NCBI GenBank assembly: GCA_002441395.1
Contig: DJVZ01000041.1
Span: forward strand, 41,695-84,138
Direction: 5' to 3'
DNA from: Spirochaetaceae bacterium UBA6243
GTDB taxonomy: Bacteria > Spirochaetota > Spirochaetia > Treponematales > Rectinemataceae
Length of the DNA stretch: 42,444 nucleotides
Below, piece by piece: positions 8,293 to 15,326 of this stretch (positions within the stretch are counted from its first letter, which is position 1; each line of letters begins with the position of its first letter). The notes beneath the pieces were generated by a model. That model was not told where the DNA came from and ran no database searches. It saw only the letters and a program-made list of their open reading frames with translations. The position numbers were made by a program, and so were the translations under genes.

Positions 8293-8898
8293 ATGAAACT
8301 TTTAGTCGCGACGAACAATCTCCATAAATTGGAGGAATTGAAGCCCCTTTTCTCGGAGCATGAGCTTTTACGGCCGATAGATTTGGGAATCCATGATTTC
8401 AATCCGGAAGAGAATGGCAGGACGTTCTTTGAAAATGCGTTCATCAAGGCAGAGGCGCTCTATCACCTTGCAGGGCGCCCTGTCATCGCAGACGATTCCG
8501 GGCTCTGTGTCGAGGCGCTCCACGGCAGGCCCGGCATCGAATCTGCACGTTATGGCTCTGACAATGGCAGGCTTCTTTCTGCGGCAGAAAAAAACAGTCT
8601 GCTTCTTTCGGAGCTCGAAAATATGAAGAACCGCCACTGTGTCTTTGTCTGCTGTCTCGTGCTGTATTACGGCCCGCAGCGATTTCTCTGTGTCCAGGAG
8701 ACGCTGGAAGGAGAAATAGGCATGGCACCGAGGGGAGATCGGGGTTTTGGCTATGATCCGATAGTATATCTGCCGCGGAAGGCCAAGACTGTCGCGGAGC
8801 TTTCCCAGGAAGAGAAAAATCGTATCTCTCATCGCGGGAAAGCGGCGCAAAAAATGGCCGCAATTCTTGGCATTACTCCAATCGAGGGTACCGTCTAG
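8293..8898 (+). CDS. rdgB: RdgB/HAM1 dITP/XTP pyrophosphatase
   Basis: House-cleaning enzyme that hydrolyses ITP, dITP and XTP to monophosphates, keeping deaminated purines out of DNA and RNA. It is 201 residues long, the family norm. Motifs seen are LLVATNNLHKLEEL at the N-terminus (substrate loop), VIADDSGLCVEAL (catalytic and metal aspartates), GRPGIESARYG, FGYDPIVYLP, and SQEEKNRISHRGKA near the end. AGAGGG precedes the ATG. It follows the 7440 gene by 10 bases, so the two are probably cotranscribed. Confidence 0.96.
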   Translation: MKLLVATNNLHKLEELKPLFSEHELLRPIDLGIHDFNPEENGRTFFENAFIKAEALYHLAGRPVIADDSGLCVEALHGRPGIESARYGSDNGRLLSAAEKNSLLLSELENMKNRHCVFVCCLVLYYGPQRFLCVQETLEGEIGMAPRGDRGFGYDPIVYLPRKAKTVAELSQEEKNRISHRGKAAQKMAAILGITPIEGTV

Positions 8899-8964
8899 TT
8901 TTTAGTGCCATTGGTCAGCTTTATGGTAGAATCGGCCCACCCCATGAAATGGCTTCTATAATAG

Positions 8965-8996
8965 AAAAGCCGCCCCGGTTTGGAGGCGGCCTTTTT
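8965..8996. terminator. Bidirectional terminator between rdgB and rpmE
   Basis: GCCGCC (8969-8974) pairs with GGCGGC (8985-8990) around a 10-base loop. The stem is flanked by AAAA on the left and CTTTTT on the right, so it can act for both converging genes. Confidence 0.8.
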
Positions 8997-9015
8997 CATC
9001 CACAGAATCCGAAGA

Positions 9016-9231
9016 TTATTTCTCTTCGGCGGGTTTGATTCCGTATTTCTTGTTGAATCGTTCGATGCGCCCTGCAGTGTCGACGAGTTTCTGCTTTCCG
9101 GTAAAGAAGGGATGACAGGCGGAACAGATTTCAACCTGAATATTCTTTACCGTCGAACGGGTCTCGATGACATTGCCACATGCGCAGGTAATGGTGGTGT
9201 GTTCATATTTGGGGTGAATACCCTTTTTCAT
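9016..9231 (-). CDS. rpmE: 50S ribosomal protein L31 (zinc-binding type)
   Basis: A large-subunit protein at the 50S/30S interface. The 71 residues begin MKKGIHPKYE and show the L31 cysteine pairs CAC (TCACGN) and CSAC (CSACHPFFTGKQK). This marks the zinc-containing (C+) paralogue and not the zinc-free one. The charged lysine/glutamate tail is usual. AGGAGGAAGAAA precedes the ATG. It lies immediately after rho on the same strand but has its own promoter candidate. Confidence 0.97.
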   Translation of the reverse strand: MKKGIHPKYEHTTITCACGNVIETRSTVKNIQVEICSACHPFFTGKQKLVDTAGRIERFNKKYGIKPAEEK

Positions 9232-9298
9232 TTTCTTCCTCCGTATGCGTCAGGTGGACCTCTATGTCTGAAAACCGGCCAAATTGACGGCATTTAAA

Positions 9299-9326
9299 TA
9301 TATATGAATAGCCCCCCTTCAGTCAA
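9299..9326 (-). promoter_or_regulatory. Candidate sigma-70 promoter for rpmE
   Basis: Minus strand TTGACT (9326-9321) and TATATA (9304-9299), 16 bases apart; a shifted TATATT at 18 bases is also possible. It gives a leader of about 60 bases between the rho stop and L31. Confidence 0.5.
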
Positions 9327-9332
9327 TATCCT

Positions 9333-11081
9333 CTATTCCATGCCTTGATACGGCGTATTCATGGACTTGAGGAACGCGTCATTGTTTTTCGATTTCATCA
9401 TGCGGTCGATGAGCAGCTCGATGATTTCGATGTCGTCCATCGGGTTGATGACTTTGCGCAGGACCCAGATCTTCTGGAGCTCTTCCTCGGTGAGAAGGAG
9501 CTCTTCTTTTCGCGTTCCGGATTTCTTGATATTGAAGGCGGGGAAGGTGCGGCGGTCGGAGAGACGCCGGTCGAGGTTGATCTCCATGTTGCCCGTGCCC
9601 TTGAACTCTTCAAAGATGACTTCGTCCATGCGCGAGCCGGTATCGATGAGCGCGGTCGCTATGATGGTCAGAGAACCACCCTGTTCGATGTTGCGCGCCG
9701 CGCCAAAAAACCGTTTGGGCTTGTGCAGCGCGTTTGAATCGACGCCGCCCGAGAGTATTTTGCCCGAGGTCGGCACGGTTTGGTTGTAGGCCCTGGCGAG
9801 CCTGGTAATTGAATCGAGCAGGATGACAACATCCCGTTTATGTTCAACGAGGCGCTTGGCCTTTTCGAGCACCATTTCGGCGACCTGGACGTGGCGCGTC
9901 GCCTGTTCATCAAAAGTAGAGGAGATGACTTCGGCCTGGACCGTGCGCTCCATGTCGGTCACTTCCTCGGGCCGCTCGTCAATGAGCAGCACGATCAGGT
10001 AGACTTCAGGATGGTTCGCGGTAATGGCATTGGCGATTTTCTGCAGGAGGATGGTCTTGCCTGTTTTGGGTGGGGAGACGACGAGTGCGCGTTGGCCTTT
10101 GCCTATTGGGCAGAATAGATTGATGATCCGCGTTGAAATTTCTTCGGTCGTGGTTTCGAGGTTGAGCTTTTGGGTGGGGTAGAGTGGCGTCAGGTTTTCA
10201 AAAGGAACGCGGTTCTGGGCGACCGATGGCTCGTCGAAATTGATCTGCTCTATGCGGAGCATCGCGAAGAAGCGCTCTCCTTCTTTGGGGCTGCGGATCT
10301 GCCCGTACACCGTGTCGCCGGTCTTGAGGTTGAAGAGACGGATCTGAGAAGGCGAAATATAGATATCGTCAGTACCCGGCAAATAGGAATTCTGCGGCGA
10401 ACGCAGGAATCCATAGCCATCAGGCAATATTTCCAGAGAACCGTAGGCGTAGATTATGCCTCCATGTTCGGTATGCGCTTTTAAGGTATTGAAGATGAGT
10501 TCCTGTTTTTTGAGAGTAATGAGCAAGTCATGGTTTATGCCATACTTTGCGCCCAGCTCTCTCAGTTCGACAATGCCCATCTTTGAAAGGTCATTGATTG
10601 AAAGACGAGCCCGCGTTTCATTCCTCTGTTCAGCGCGGTTTTCAAGTTCGAGGCGCGACGCCTCGGCAAATTTCTGATGCTGCCGGTCATCGGCAGGAAG
10701 CGAGGCGACCACGAATCCGTTAGGAGGCTGCGTTTCCGGGATTTCAGGCTCCTCTGCCGGTTGGGAAGGCTGATTCTCTTCCTCTGCTGGCTGGGTAGCC
10801 TTTTTTTTCAGTCGAATTTTGGCTACGGGTCTTCGATTTTTGTGGGATTGGCTTTTTGCAGGAGTACCGACGTGTGTCTCATGTATTGATGTCTCAGTAT
10901 CTTGCACGGGTCCTTCGGAATATCCGTCGAAAAGTGAACCATTATGTTCACTGGACTTCTCTTCGACTTGGCTTTGATTCATGTTTGTTTCCTCTTTTTT
11001 TGATTCTGTGGAATCTTGGTTGCCATTATTGAATGGTTCTGTCTGAGATGAAATTGATTTTTTTCTACGATAAACTGCCAT
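9333..11081 (-). CDS. rho: Transcription termination factor Rho
   Basis: Hexameric RNA-dependent ATPase/translocase that ends transcription. The start is the ATG at 11081, with GGAG 7 bases upstream; an adjoining TTG codon is not needed. Of 582 residues, the first ~160 form a poorly conserved, low-complexity extension rich in Q, E, P and K, as in several non-enteric Rho proteins. Then come the Rho N-terminal helical part (SINDLSKMGIVELREL), the cold-shock-like RNA-binding domain (GYGFLRS...DDIYISPSQIR), Walker A PPKTGKT (about 337-343), Walker B VVILLDSITRLARAYN, and the LSGGVD and GGSLTIIATALIDTGSRMD loops. It is preceded by its own promoter and a ~150-base leader. Confidence 0.96.
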   Translation of the reverse strand: MAVYRRKKSISSQTEPFNNGNQDSTESKKEETNMNQSQVEEKSSEHNGSLFDGYSEGPVQDTETSIHETHVGTPAKSQSHKNRRPVAKIRLKKKATQPAEEENQPSQPAEEPEIPETQPPNGFVVASLPADDRQHQKFAEASRLELENRAEQRNETRARLSINDLSKMGIVELRELGAKYGINHDLLITLKKQELIFNTLKAHTEHGGIIYAYGSLEILPDGYGFLRSPQNSYLPGTDDIYISPSQIRLFNLKTGDTVYGQIRSPKEGERFFAMLRIEQINFDEPSVAQNRVPFENLTPLYPTQKLNLETTTEEISTRIINLFCPIGKGQRALVVSPPKTGKTILLQKIANAITANHPEVYLIVLLIDERPEEVTDMERTVQAEVISSTFDEQATRHVQVAEMVLEKAKRLVEHKRDVVILLDSITRLARAYNQTVPTSGKILSGGVDSNALHKPKRFFGAARNIEQGGSLTIIATALIDTGSRMDEVIFEEFKGTGNMEINLDRRLSDRRTFPAFNIKKSGTRKEELLLTEEELQKIWVLRKVINPMDDIEIIELLIDRMMKSKNNDAFLKSMNTPYQGME

Positions 11082-11237
11082 CAAGAATCTCCATGATATA
11101 TGCAGTTAAAACGGGTCCGAATATGTAACAGCCCCTCGATGCTTTTATAGGGATATTTAGGCGGCGCATTGAATCGATTAATATGGTTTTTCAGTCCTGC
11201 GCGGCAATCGGCGCCGCATATGCATGATCTATAAATC

Positions 11238-11266
11238 AATATAGTAAGGCAATGAAACGATGTCAA
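11238..11266 (-). promoter_or_regulatory. Strong sigma-70 promoter for rho
   Basis: Minus strand TTGACA (11266-11261), 17 bases, then TATATT (11243-11238). It begins just beyond the bactofilin stop. The leader to the rho ATG is about 150 bases and contains a GC-rich segment (GCGGC...GCCGC) that could fold. Confidence 0.7.
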
Positions 11267-11271
11267 TGGCC

Positions 11272-11643
11272 TTAATCTCTGACATAATTGGTTGGAGAAA
11301 TTCCTGTTATTTCGATATCGCCTTCGAATTTTGCGCCTTCAAAAATGCGGATATTTGCCGCTTTGATATCTGCCAGAACGTTGGCATTTGGCAGAATGAC
11401 TATAGTGTCGGCCACATTCATAGACCCTGTAAAGCGTCCGGCAATCACTGCATGCTGTGCGGTGCACATGCCTGTTTCTATATCCGCATTGTGGTCGATT
11501 CGAATGAAAGTACCCTCCAAAGATCCATGGAGGACACAGCGCAAATCCAGAGGCAGGTTTGAACGCAGTTTTCCGTTCAATATAACCGCAGGACCAATAT
11601 ATGTTGCGTATGGCTCCGGCGGTTCGAAATTTAACCTTCTCAT
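11272..11643 (-). CDS. Bactofilin (polymer-forming cytoskeletal protein)
   Basis: A 123-residue bactofilin-type protein. These fold as a right-handed beta-helix and polymerise without nucleotides into membrane-associated filaments that affect cell shape and envelope placement. The short hydrophobic/glycine repeats typical of the family are clear: YIGPAVILNGKLRSN, LHGSLEGTFIRI, GRFTGSMNVAD, and IRIFEGAKFEGDIEI. The flanking tails are short, as in most bactofilins. The ATG at 11643 has no ribosome site; instead a perfect 12-base-pair hairpin ends 8 bases before it. It lies between HU and rho on the minus strand. Confidence 0.85.
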   Translation of the reverse strand: MRRLNFEPPEPYATYIGPAVILNGKLRSNLPLDLRCVLHGSLEGTFIRIDHNADIETGMCTAQHAVIAGRFTGSMNVADTIVILPNANVLADIKAANIRIFEGAKFEGDIEITGISPTNYVRD

Positions 11644-11650
11644 AATTGAT

Positions 11651-11682
11651 ATTGAAGGCTGTCCTTATGAACAGCCTTCAAT
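11651..11682 (-). repeat. Perfect 12-bp inverted repeat before bactofilin
   Basis: ATTGAAGGCTGT (11651-11662) and ACAGCCTTCAAT (11671-11682) pair fully around an 8-base loop. No T run follows on either strand, so it is not a standard terminator. It could be an RNA-processing or translation-control element between HU and bactofilin. Confidence 0.75.
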
Positions 11683-11702
11683 GTTGCACAAGCAGCAATC
11701 GA

Positions 11703-12047
11703 TCAGTCTCTCTTTCTAAATGATTTCGGAATACGGGTAGTATCCATTTCCCATGCAGCCTTCTTGAGTTCTCTGCCTGGCCTGAAGGTAGCTACACCGT
11801 GATCCGATACAGAGACAATCTCGCCTGTCTTGGGATTTCTGGCTTTCGATCTGCCTTTTCTCAGCTTTACTTCAAAAGTACCGAAGCCCCTGAGCTCGAC
11901 AATTTTACCTTCAAGAATTGCGCTTTTGATTTCTGAAAACAAACCGTCGATAAGCTCATGGATTTCCTTGCGGGTTGTCCGGCTTGACGGCGACAGCGAT
12001 TCGTACAGCGCATCTATCAGCTCGGCTTTTGTCAGTTTTTCGGCCAT
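11703..12047 (-). CDS. HU/IHF-family DNA-binding protein
   Basis: A nucleoid protein that bends DNA as a dimer. The 114 residues show the HU fold: MAEKLTKAELIDALYES (helix 1), then the signature GFGTFEVKLRKGRSKARNP, which forms the start of the DNA-clasping arm, and TGEIVSV...VATFRPGRELKK. A ~15-residue basic tail ending IPKSFRKRD extends past the usual 90-95-residue HU end. The extra Ser/Thr-Arg residues between helices 1 and 2 (SLSPSSRTTRKEI) are also longer than in E. coli HU. It follows rpsT by 49 bases, probably in one transcript. Confidence 0.94.
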   Translation of the reverse strand: MAEKLTKAELIDALYESLSPSSRTTRKEIHELIDGLFSEIKSAILEGKIVELRGFGTFEVKLRKGRSKARNPKTGEIVSVSDHGVATFRPGRELKKAAWEMDTTRIPKSFRKRD

Positions 12048-12096
12048 ACTGTTCTCTGCTCCTTCCTAAGGTGCCGGACTGTAATTCCGGCTTATC

Positions 12097-12363
12097 TTAA
12101 CTTAGTCTATTTACAAGCTTCTGCATGCGGGATTTTTTCCGTGCTGCAGTGTTTTTCTTTACGATGCCTTTTCGTGCAGCTGAATCGATTCGCTTGATCA
12201 TCTCACGCAGAGCTTCTTTTGCGACTGCGGTGTCCTTTTTTTCGGACGCGACGACGACTTTCTTTGCTGCGGTTCTTATTGCAGTTTTAGCGCTTTTATT
12301 ATTAAGCCTGCGCTTTTCGTTCTGTCTTTGACGCTTTTCAGCTGACAAATTCCTTGCGCTCAA
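12097..12363 (-). CDS. rpsT: 30S ribosomal protein S20
   Basis: An early-binding 16S rRNA protein of 88 residues, strongly basic and alanine-rich. The family pattern LSAEKRQRQNEKRRLNNKSAK and the C-terminal GIVKKNTAARKKSRMQKLV are plain. The start codon is TTG (12363-12361), fixed by GGAGG 7 bases upstream. E. coli rpsT also starts at UUG, and its autoregulation depends on that start codon, so the same control is conceivable here. First gene of the probable rpsT-HU-bactofilin transcript. Confidence 0.97.
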   Translation of the reverse strand: MSARNLSAEKRQRQNEKRRLNNKSAKTAIRTAAKKVVVASEKKDTAVAKEALREMIKRIDSAARKGIVKKNTAARKKSRMQKLVNRLS

Positions 12364-12424
12364 TGGAATTCCTCCGGATAAAATATACTGAATGCTAACC
12401 TTGGTTCGGTCAAAATGCTACACA

Positions 12425-12454
12425 AAACTAGCAGATACTGCATATCAATGTCAA
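12425..12454 (-). promoter_or_regulatory. Sigma-70 promoter for rpsT
   Basis: Minus strand TTGACA (12454-12449), 18 bases, then TAGTTT (12430-12425), preceded by TGC as an extended -10. It gives a leader of about 55 bases before the TTG start. Confidence 0.6.
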
Positions 12455-12508
12455 TACTTATTGAGGGTAATTGCATTATGAGATGAAATGCGATAAAGAT
12501 TTATAATT

Positions 12509-13264
12509 GTGTTTGTCAATGCGGCAATTGTCTTTTTAGTGCTTTCAATGCTGTTTGGCCTCGAATTTGTGCTTGTGGTGAAATATTTCTTTACGCCAAA
12601 GCGGTCTCGTGATCACCTTTGTGCAACATACGAGCAATTTGGAACGAAGATTATCTTTAAGTTATTCAGGGTTTTCCGTGGATTCAGGATTACTGTTCTG
12701 AATCCGAAGAAGCTGAATATACCAAATCACTGCCTTGTTATTTCCAATCACCAGAGTCTTTTGGATATTCTCGTCCTTATTCAGTTGTTGGGCATAGAAC
12801 GGAAACCTCGCTTTGTGGCAAAGAAAGAGCTCCAATACGGTGTTCCGCTTGTGAGTTTTACTTTGAGGAAAGGTGGCCATTGTCTTATAAGGCGGCATGG
12901 CGCACCACTTGAAACGATGCGGGCGGTGTCGAAAATGGCACAAGTCTGCATGCAGGAGCGGACTTGTCCTGTTATTTTCCCCGAAGGAACAAGATCCAGA
13001 AATGGTGAACTGGGGGTATTTCATTCTGCAGGCGTAAGAAAAATACTCGATGTAGAACCCATCCCGGTTGCAGCAATTGCAATCGAGGGGGGATGGCGAG
13101 TTGCGACAGTGCGGGATTTTCTTAGAAGATTCGGGAAAGAACCCTATGTTGCTGAAATTGTGAAAATTTATGATACACCCCGGGGCAAGCATGAGATTGA
13201 AAAAGTGCTCGCCGATGCGCACGTGCAAATCGCAGCACGCATCGACGCTCTGCGCAGACGATAG
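12509..13264 (+). CDS. plsC: 1-acyl-sn-glycerol-3-phosphate acyltransferase
   Basis: An inner-membrane acyltransferase that turns lysophosphatidic acid into phosphatidic acid. The HX4D block is NHQSLLD, and the second block, FPEGTRSRNGELGVFHSAG, is textbook PlsC. One N-terminal membrane helix (AAIVFLVLSMLFGLEFVLVV) precedes the catalytic domain; total length is 251 residues. The start is uncertain. GTG at 12509 is the only usable codon that keeps the whole helix, but it lacks a ribosome site and a perfect TATAAT sits at 12502-12507. ATG at 12548 is a later option that would shorten the helix. Confidence 0.9.
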   Translation: MFVNAAIVFLVLSMLFGLEFVLVVKYFFTPKRSRDHLCATYEQFGTKIIFKLFRVFRGFRITVLNPKKLNIPNHCLVISNHQSLLDILVLIQLLGIERKPRFVAKKELQYGVPLVSFTLRKGGHCLIRRHGAPLETMRAVSKMAQVCMQERTCPVIFPEGTRSRNGELGVFHSAGVRKILDVEPIPVAAIAIEGGWRVATVRDFLRRFGKEPYVAEIVKIYDTPRGKHEIEKVLADAHVQIAARIDALRRR

Positions 13265-13323
13265 CAGATATTCTATGGGGTTTTATTTCGGTCTTGAATG
13301 AGGGGGATACTCAATCTAAATAA

Positions 13324-13359
13324 AAAAAGCCCTTGGTACGGTTCTCCAAGGGCTTTTTG
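13324..13359. terminator. Bidirectional terminator after plsC
   Basis: AGCCCTTGG (13328-13336) pairs perfectly with CCAAGGGCT (13346-13354), with AAAAAA before and TTTTT after. It serves plsC on the plus strand and the small zinc-ribbon gene on the minus strand. Confidence 0.88.
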
Positions 13360-13373
13360 CTCATTTTTTTGGC

Positions 13374-13544
13374 TCATTTAAAGTCGCTTGGACGCCGCTC
13401 AACCCTTTTGCATTTTTCACATTCGGCAATATTTTTGACTCTGCCATTTTCGAAAACGGTTTTCATCTTAATTTCACCGCCACATGGGCAGTAAAAGTGA
13501 TGGGTAGATGTAATCGTGCGTGCGTTTTTGGAAATCTGTGCCAT
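13374..13544 (-). CDS. Small zinc-ribbon protein of unknown function (56 aa)
   Basis: The start at 13544 is fixed by AAAGGAG 5 bases upstream; the 11 further in-frame codons upstream have no support. The 56 residues contain a four-cysteine zinc-ribbon pattern, CPCGG and CEKC, separated by 20 residues. Basic residues flank it (RTITSTHHFY before, KRVERRPSDFK after). It slightly resembles L31 in size and cysteine layout, but L31's HPFFTGKQ block is missing and a true L31 gene lies 4 kb away. Nucleic-acid or ribosome binding is a guess. It stands alone with its own terminator. Confidence 0.75.
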   Translation of the reverse strand: MAQISKNARTITSTHHFYCPCGGEIKMKTVFENGRVKNIAECEKCKRVERRPSDFK

Positions 13545-13612
13545 GACAACTCCTTTTGTTACGGAAAACAACCGCAATAAGAATATAGAAATCAGCTTGA
13601 AAAGTCAATTCA

Positions 13613-13650
13613 TAAAAAATGCCGCCGGATAAGGAGGGGTATCCGGCGGC
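13613..13650 (-). terminator. Terminator of the mutL/phosphoesterase/ParB-like transcript
   Basis: GCCGCCGGATA (13621-13631) and TATCCGGCGGC (13640-13650) form a perfect 11-base stem. On the minus strand it is followed by ATTTTTTATG. There is no T run on the plus strand. Confidence 0.75.
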
Positions 13651-13750
13651 CGATACAATGGAGGCTGCATGAAGAAGCTGCGCTCACTTGCTCTCGTTGT
13701 TAATTATAATAGAAATTTAGCCGTAAAGTTACAATTTTACAATAAAATTT

Positions 13751-14668
13751 TCATTTTTTTTGGGGATTGCATCCAAAGATTTTACGGACTTGATCAAAAA
13801 AGCCTATTCGGTCACGTTTTGTCTGGCTTTTAAAGCTTTCGGCTGCCTCTTCAATTTCGACGAAACGGCCAAATTTGCGCTTGAGCTCATCCCAGTGTGC
13901 GACAAGAAAGAGATATAAATCTGAAACCGTGCGACCAGAAAACAGCGAAAGAAGATTTTCAGCTTCTATGGCATGGCAAATAGGCTGATATACATTTTCG
14001 TGCCATGAAAAGAGAGCTTGATGAAAGGGAATCTCTTCAGACATGTTCTGGTTCAGAAAATATTTGTGTACGAGCACATGTTCTTTGATGGTGTCATATC
14101 GTCCTGGCTCGCTGAAATTAAGATCATCAGTACCGACAATATTGGGATAGTTTGTTTCTTTATAGAAGCGTGTTTTTTCATATTTGATGACTGCCCGCTT
14201 GATATCTTGAATTGACATTTCAGGATCGAGGTGTATCTCCGACTGAAGTGAAATGACTTCAGCATCGATGAATTCCTGTCCCTTCGCGCGCGCGACAGAG
14301 ACACGGTGATTGCCATCTCGGACAAAATACACACCGCCCATTTCATACAGGATTACAGGTGGAAGAATCACATCTTTATATTGAAGTTCATCGATTCCAG
14401 CCCATCGGGCTTTGAGGTGCTCCTTCTTAGGGAAAAAGAAGCGATTGAAATCTCTGTAGCGCCCTTCGCTCCCTGCGATCTTTTCAAGAAGTACCGGGGT
14501 AACCCCACGATATGTCTCGCTTTGCGGCCGAATCAATTGCTTGGCCTGGTCGAAAGGCATCAGTTCAGAGAGCGAAGGTTTCAGCATCCTGAATATTCTT
14601 GATGCCAAAGTTTTTGTCTTGGCCCTATAAAAATCCTGCTCAGCTTGTGTGTGAAAATCATCTGGCAT
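13751..14668 (-). CDS. ParB-like domain protein of unknown function
   Basis: A 305-residue cytoplasmic protein with a ParB/Srx-type core: VYFVRDGNHRVSVARAKGQ (about residues 115-133) matches the DGNHR motif, which binds nucleotide in ParB-like proteins. The remaining ~170 residues are helical with a conserved-looking YDTIKEHVLVHKYF and no domain I recognise. The start is ATG 14668, because AAGGAGG lies 6 bases before it; the ATG at 14674 overlaps that site. It overlaps the phosphoesterase gene by 11 bases, so translation is likely coupled. There is no DNA-binding helix-turn-helix, so a partitioning role is unlikely. Confidence 0.75.
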   Translation of the reverse strand: MPDDFHTQAEQDFYRAKTKTLASRIFRMLKPSLSELMPFDQAKQLIRPQSETYRGVTPVLLEKIAGSEGRYRDFNRFFFPKKEHLKARWAGIDELQYKDVILPPVILYEMGGVYFVRDGNHRVSVARAKGQEFIDAEVISLQSEIHLDPEMSIQDIKRAVIKYEKTRFYKETNYPNIVGTDDLNFSEPGRYDTIKEHVLVHKYFLNQNMSEEIPFHQALFSWHENVYQPICHAIEAENLLSLFSGRTVSDLYLFLVAHWDELKRKFGRFVEIEEAAESFKSQTKRDRIGFFDQVRKIFGCNPQKK

Positions 14669-15326
14669 TGTCATCCTCCTTGGGGAGGGTGATTACCCGA
14701 TGTCCATAGACATTCACCACTGTTGTGTCGAAGTAATTCATTTCACGAAGAGCCTGCAAATCGTAGAGATGCACATGGCCATGGATAAAGTAATATGGTT
14801 TTGCCAGTCGAATAAGCCACCGATAGGCCGAAAACCCTATATGTGCAGGATCTCCGCCATCGTGGATGCCCCGGGGAGGGGCATGGGCAAGAATGATATC
14901 GACCGATCTTCCAAAAAGAAGTCGCCTCGCTAATAGCCTGGGAAGCATCCGAATGATCCGGAAGGTCATCCACAGATCGCTGTATTGATTCTGTCCATCG
15001 TTGTAGCGGATGGAGCCGGGCAAACCGAGCACGTGAATGCCATTTTCTTTTTTTATGCTGAATCGAATCCGTCCGAGGCCCCCTCGCTGTTCGTTATTAT
15101 ATTGCAGGACTCCGCGCCCGATAGGATCGTCGCTTTTATCATGATTCCCTGCTACTGAAATGAGGGGTTTGTTGAGCATGCTGACAATGTATTCGAGGTA
15201 TTCATTGGGGATATCTCCCGCTGAAAGTATCAGGTCGATGTCTGAAAAACGCTCACATATCTGGGCACTGTAGACAAGCAGATCGACTTCGTCAGCGACG
15301 CAGAGTATGTGAAGAGGTTTTTTCAT
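14658..15326 (-). CDS. Calcineurin-like metallophosphoesterase
   Basis: A 222-residue member of the calcineurin-like phosphoesterase superfamily. Metal-site blocks seen are SAGDIP (GD motif), VAGNHDKSDD (GNHD), LAHAPPRG and HGHVH. The first block, normally DxH, reads VADEVD, so the usual histidine is absent; related small families have an acidic variant here, as far as I recall. No signal peptide, so cytoplasmic. The substrate is unknown. Its ATG overlaps the mutL TGA (ATGA), and its 3' end overlaps the ParB-like gene, making a three-gene coupled unit. Confidence 0.85.
   Translation of the reverse strand: MKKPLHILCVADEVDLLVYSAQICERFSDIDLILSAGDIPNEYLEYIVSMLNKPLISVAGNHDKSDDPIGRGVLQYNNEQRGGLGRIRFSIKKENGIHVLGLPGSIRYNDGQNQYSDLWMTFRIIRMLPRLLARRLLFGRSVDIILAHAPPRGIHDGGDPAHIGFSAYRWLIRLAKPYYFIHGHVHLYDLQALREMNYFDTTVVNVYGHRVITLPKEDDNAR

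Noticed and set aside
13669..13833. Plus-strand 54-codon ORF with GGAGG before its ATG and a signal-like MKKLRSLALVV start
   Set aside because: It continues antisense into the ParB-like gene and loses the signal-peptide pattern at once; most likely chance, although the ribosome site is good.
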